A stretch of DNA of 9,147 nt, taken from assembly GCA_003219355.1 (NCBI GenBank), contig QHOQ01000030.1, forward strand, positions 1 through 9,147, in the 5' to 3' direction. This DNA is from Verrucomicrobiota bacterium. GTDB taxonomy: Bacteria; Verrucomicrobiota; Verrucomicrobiia; Chthoniobacterales; UBA10450. Position 1 is the stretch's first letter, and every line of letters starts with the position of its first letter. Shown in pieces: positions 6,622 to 9,147 of the stretch. Both the position numbers and the translations under genes were made by a program. The notes under the pieces are model-generated. The model was not told the origin of the DNA, made no database searches, and was given only the letters and a program-made list of their open reading frames with translations.

Positions 6622-8850
6622 CTATTTTCCGCGCGCTCGTTCTTGCTCTGCACTCAGCGCGGGAAACTCGACATGACGTTTTTTCCAAGATTCCTCCCGG
6701 GCTTGAGATTGCGCGCCACTGACCAGTCGAAGCAAACATGTGGCGCGGCCGCCGAGATCGAGATCGTCACCGGAGGCGAATTTTCTCTCCTCCGTCAAAA
6801 AACCTTCGGCGTGCATCGTGTCGAGGATCAGTTGCCACTCGATCTGTTCCTGTCCCGGCAGCACAAAGGGGACCGGCTCATAATGGGCATTGATCAGCAA
6901 TAAAAATGTGTCGTCACGAATCGGCTCACCTTCAAAATTGAGCACATCCATCGTATCGCCGCTCAAAAGCATGCCGAGACAACGAACGAACGGAGACGCC
7001 CATTCTTCCTCGCTCATTTCGCTGCCTCCCGGATTAAACCACATCACATCCCGGATTTCAGAACCTCGAATCCGTCGCCCTTGGAAAAATTTCGGACGAC
7101 GAAAGACCGGATGCTCCTTCCGGAGCTGAATCAACCTTCGCGTAAACTCGAGCAATTGATTCTGTTTCTCGTTCCGCTCCCAATTGAACCAACTGATCTC
7201 ATTGTCCTGGCAGTAGGCGTTATTGTTGCCGCTTTGCGATCTGCCCCACTCGTCCCCACCGTTTAACATCGGCACACCCTGGGACAGAAAAAGTGTGGTC
7301 AGGAAATTCCGACGCTGACGCTCGCGCAGTTTGTTGATTTCCGGGTCGCCGCTTGGACCTTCCACGCCGCAATTCCAAGATTGATTATTGTTGTCGCCGT
7401 CGCTGTTCTTGTCGCCGTTCAGCTCGTTGTGCTTCTCATTATAACTAACCAGGTCGGTCAACGTGAAACCGTCGTGCGCAGTGACGAAATTGATGCTGGC
7501 ATAAGGGCGGCGCCCGCTATGCTGATAAAGATCGGGACTGCCGGCGAGCCGGTAAGCCATTTCGCCAACGCGACCCTCGTCACCTTTCCAAAAACCGCGC
7601 ATGGTATCGCGATATTTGCCGTTCCATTCCGCCCAGAGCACAGGAAAATTTCCGACTTGATAGCCGCCTTCGCCTACATCCCACGGTTCTGCGATTAGTT
7701 TGACCTGCGAGAGGACTGGGTCCTGATGAATGATTTCAAAGAAGGCGTGCAGTTTGTTCACGCCTTCGTGATCACGCGCCAGGGTCGAAGCCAGATCGAA
7801 CCGAAATCCGTCGACATGCATCTCGAGAATCCAGTAGCGCAAGCTGTCCATCACCAGTTGCAACGCGCGTGGATGCAGCAGGTTAAAGGTGTTGCCCGTG
7901 CCGGTAAAATCCAGATAGAAACGCGGATCATCGGGGTGCAATCTGTAATAAGCGGGATTATCGATCCCGCGGAAGCATAGCGTCGGCCCGAGTTGATTCC
8001 CTTCCGCGGTGTGATTATAAACGACGTCGAGAATTACTTCGATGCCGGCGGCATGGAGGCTGCGCACCATCGATTTGAACTCCGAGACTTGTTCGCCCAT
8101 TTGGCCGCTGCTCGAATAGGCTGCGTGTGGCGCGAAAAATCCGATCGTGTTGTAACCCCAGTAATTCTTTAGCCCGCGATCAACCAAAACTTTATCGTCG
8201 ATGTGCGCATGCACCGGCAATAGCTCGACTGCCGTCACGCCGAGCTTCGCCAAGTAATCGATCGCCGCCGCGCTGCCGAGCCCCGCGTAAGTGCCGCGCA
8301 ATTCTTCAGGCCCGTTCGGCCAGAGCTTGCTGAAGCCTTTGACATGCACCTCATAGATCACAGAGCTGTGCAATGGGGTGCCAGGTTTCCTGTCGCCCTG
8401 CCAATCGAAAGCGTTGTCGATCACGACCGACTTTGGAACGCCCCACGCGTCATCGCGGAAGTCTTGGGTCAAATCTTCGTCTTTGCCGCCGACGATGTAG
8501 CCAAACATTTCGTCCGCCCAATTTACTTCCCCCGCGATTGCTTTCGCGTATGGATCGAGAAGAAGTTTGGAACTGTTGAATCGCAAGCCACGTTCCGGCT
8601 CGTACGGACCTGAAACGCGAAAACCGTACAATTGACCCGGTCGCACATCGGGCAAGAACACATGCCAGACCTGATCGGTATGTTCGGTCACTGGAATTCG
8701 AGCATTTTCCTGGAGCGCGTCGATATTATCGAAGAGGCAAAGATCAACTGATGTGGCAGCCTCCGAGAAAAGCGCAAAGTTCACGCCGTTGCCCAGCCAC
8801 GTCGCGCCAAGTGGATACGGAAAACCGGGCCAAGTCTTTACCGAAGTCAT
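6622..8850 (-). CDS. glgX: Glycogen debranching enzyme GlgX (GH13 isoamylase-type)
   Basis: The 742-residue enzyme hydrolyses alpha-1,6 branches of glycogen after phosphorylase has shortened the outer chains, in the cytoplasm. The N-terminus (about 10-105; PLGATWLGNGVNFALFSEAA, YGFRVSGPYEP) is a CBM48-type domain. A GH13 barrel follows with region I DVVYNH (275-280), nucleophile D352 in VDGFRFDLA, acid/base E388 in LIAEPWD and transition-state stabiliser D460 in TAHDGFTL. NGGDEWGRSQSGNNNAYCQDN is typical of the GlgX/TreX group and separates it from trehalohydrolases. The C-terminal beta domain ends near residue 710. A further 30 charged residues (about 712-742) lie beyond the usual end. The start is fixed by an in-frame TAG five codons upstream; AGGA lies 13 bases before the ATG, a rather long spacing. 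All catalytic residues are intact. Confidence 0.97.
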   Translation of the reverse strand: MTSVKTWPGFPYPLGATWLGNGVNFALFSEAATSVDLCLFDNIDALQENARIPVTEHTDQVWHVFLPDVRPGQLYGFRVSGPYEPERGLRFNSSKLLLDPYAKAIAGEVNWADEMFGYIVGGKDEDLTQDFRDDAWGVPKSVVIDNAFDWQGDRKPGTPLHSSVIYEVHVKGFSKLWPNGPEELRGTYAGLGSAAAIDYLAKLGVTAVELLPVHAHIDDKVLVDRGLKNYWGYNTIGFFAPHAAYSSSGQMGEQVSEFKSMVRSLHAAGIEVILDVVYNHTAEGNQLGPTLCFRGIDNPAYYRLHPDDPRFYLDFTGTGNTFNLLHPRALQLVMDSLRYWILEMHVDGFRFDLASTLARDHEGVNKLHAFFEIIHQDPVLSQVKLIAEPWDVGEGGYQVGNFPVLWAEWNGKYRDTMRGFWKGDEGRVGEMAYRLAGSPDLYQHSGRRPYASINFVTAHDGFTLTDLVSYNEKHNELNGDKNSDGDNNNQSWNCGVEGPSGDPEINKLRERQRRNFLTTLFLSQGVPMLNGGDEWGRSQSGNNNAYCQDNEISWFNWERNEKQNQLLEFTRRLIQLRKEHPVFRRPKFFQGRRIRGSEIRDVMWFNPGGSEMSEEEWASPFVRCLGMLLSGDTMDVLNFEGEPIRDDTFLLLINAHYEPVPFVLPGQEQIEWQLILDTMHAEGFLTEERKFASGDDLDLGGRATCLLRLVSGAQSQAREESWKKRHVEFPALSAEQERARGK

Positions 8851-9085
8851 AAGCGCGCCGCGTTCCTATCGGATATGGAACACGTTGGCAATTATTAAGG
8901 TAAAGCCATTTCCCCGAAACTCCTCGCTCTTGCACTCGGCCGCTCGCACAACGCAGCCATCGCTGGGGAGTCGGACGCGCCGGGGATCCCGCCGCGTTGA
9001 CGCGTGACGCAAGCTGGAGGCCCACTCCACCAAACCCGCGAGATCTCTGTGTTACGCGCTCGGGGCATTGTATGTTTGGCTAATT

Positions 9086-9090
9086 AGGAA
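9086..9090 (+). promoter_or_regulatory. Ribosome binding site of the right-edge gene
   Basis: AGGAA lies six bases before the ATG at 9097, a good Shine-Dalgarno match that supports a real gene start at the very edge of the window. The preceding stretch (8851-9085) is intergenic. It carries the divergent start regions of this gene and glgX, and no RNA gene or clear promoter was recognised in it. Confidence 0.5.
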
Positions 9091-9096
9091 CAAGAG

Positions 9097-9147
9097 ATGC
9101 GCTCAAGATTCACCCTGATAGTTGGCGTGATATTTGGCGTTGCCATT
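9097..9147 (+). CDS. Start of an exported or membrane protein (partial, cut by the right edge)
   Basis: Only 17 codons are visible: MRSRFTLIVGVIFGVAI. Two arginines followed by an unbroken hydrophobic run are typical of a signal peptide or an N-terminal membrane anchor. A strong ribosome site precedes the ATG. It is transcribed divergently from glgX. The family cannot be judged from this fragment. Confidence 0.55.
   Translation, partial: MRSRFTLIVGVIFGVAI

Noticed and set aside
8967..9032. A possible tRNA: GGAGTCGG at 8967 can pair with CCCACTCC at 9021-9028, followed by ACCA.
   Set aside because: The span is too short for a tRNA, and no T-arm (GGTTCRA-type) or anticodon arm can be placed. 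The acceptor-like stem has a mismatch.
1..9147. CRISPR arrays, rRNA genes, insertion-sequence ends or an integron integrase gene.
   Set aside because: No regularly spaced repeats, no rRNA-like stretches, no transposase and no tyrosine-recombinase motifs were seen on either strand.

Overview
The window looks like chromosomal DNA of a free-living Gram-negative-type bacterium of moderately high GC. The FtsH and GlgX sequences, the style of the long ABC protein and the attC-like elements remind me of soil Verrucomicrobiota. That is an impression from sequence style and was not tested by a search.

Layout: (1) 1-2196, minus strand: the N-terminal part of an ABCG-type ABC transporter whose ATPase domain follows a TerB-like helical domain and beta-rich FHA-like segments. 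It leaves the window at the left edge. (2) 2197-2357: a divergent promoter region. (3) 2358-4397, plus: a complete FtsH membrane AAA+ zinc protease. (4) 4398-5542: a small accessory island holding a six-helix DUF4386-type membrane protein gene, a nearly textbook integron attC site (5203-5325) that begins on that gene's stop codon, a decayed small membrane-protein ORF starting inside the attC R' box, and the 5' half of a second attC site. (5) 5543-6504, minus: a short HPF/RaiA ribosome hibernation factor and, upstream of it, a 'host attachment'/baeRF-type protein, separated by a nested hairpin. (6) 6622-8850, minus: glycogen debranching enzyme GlgX. (7) 8851-9096: intergenic, then the first 17 codons of a plus-strand gene with a signal-peptide-like start (9097 onward).

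How the genes relate: FtsH (membrane protein quality control), HPF (ribosome dormancy), the eRF1-related host-attachment protein and GlgX (glycogen mobilisation) fit a housekeeping, starvation and stress neighbourhood. The three minus-strand genes 8850 to 5543 are co-oriented with gaps of about 117 and 131 bp, so co-transcription is possible but not shown. The most notable item is the integrase-less cassette island between ftsH and hpf: one gene cassette with its attC and a second, degraded one. No integrase gene is visible in the window.
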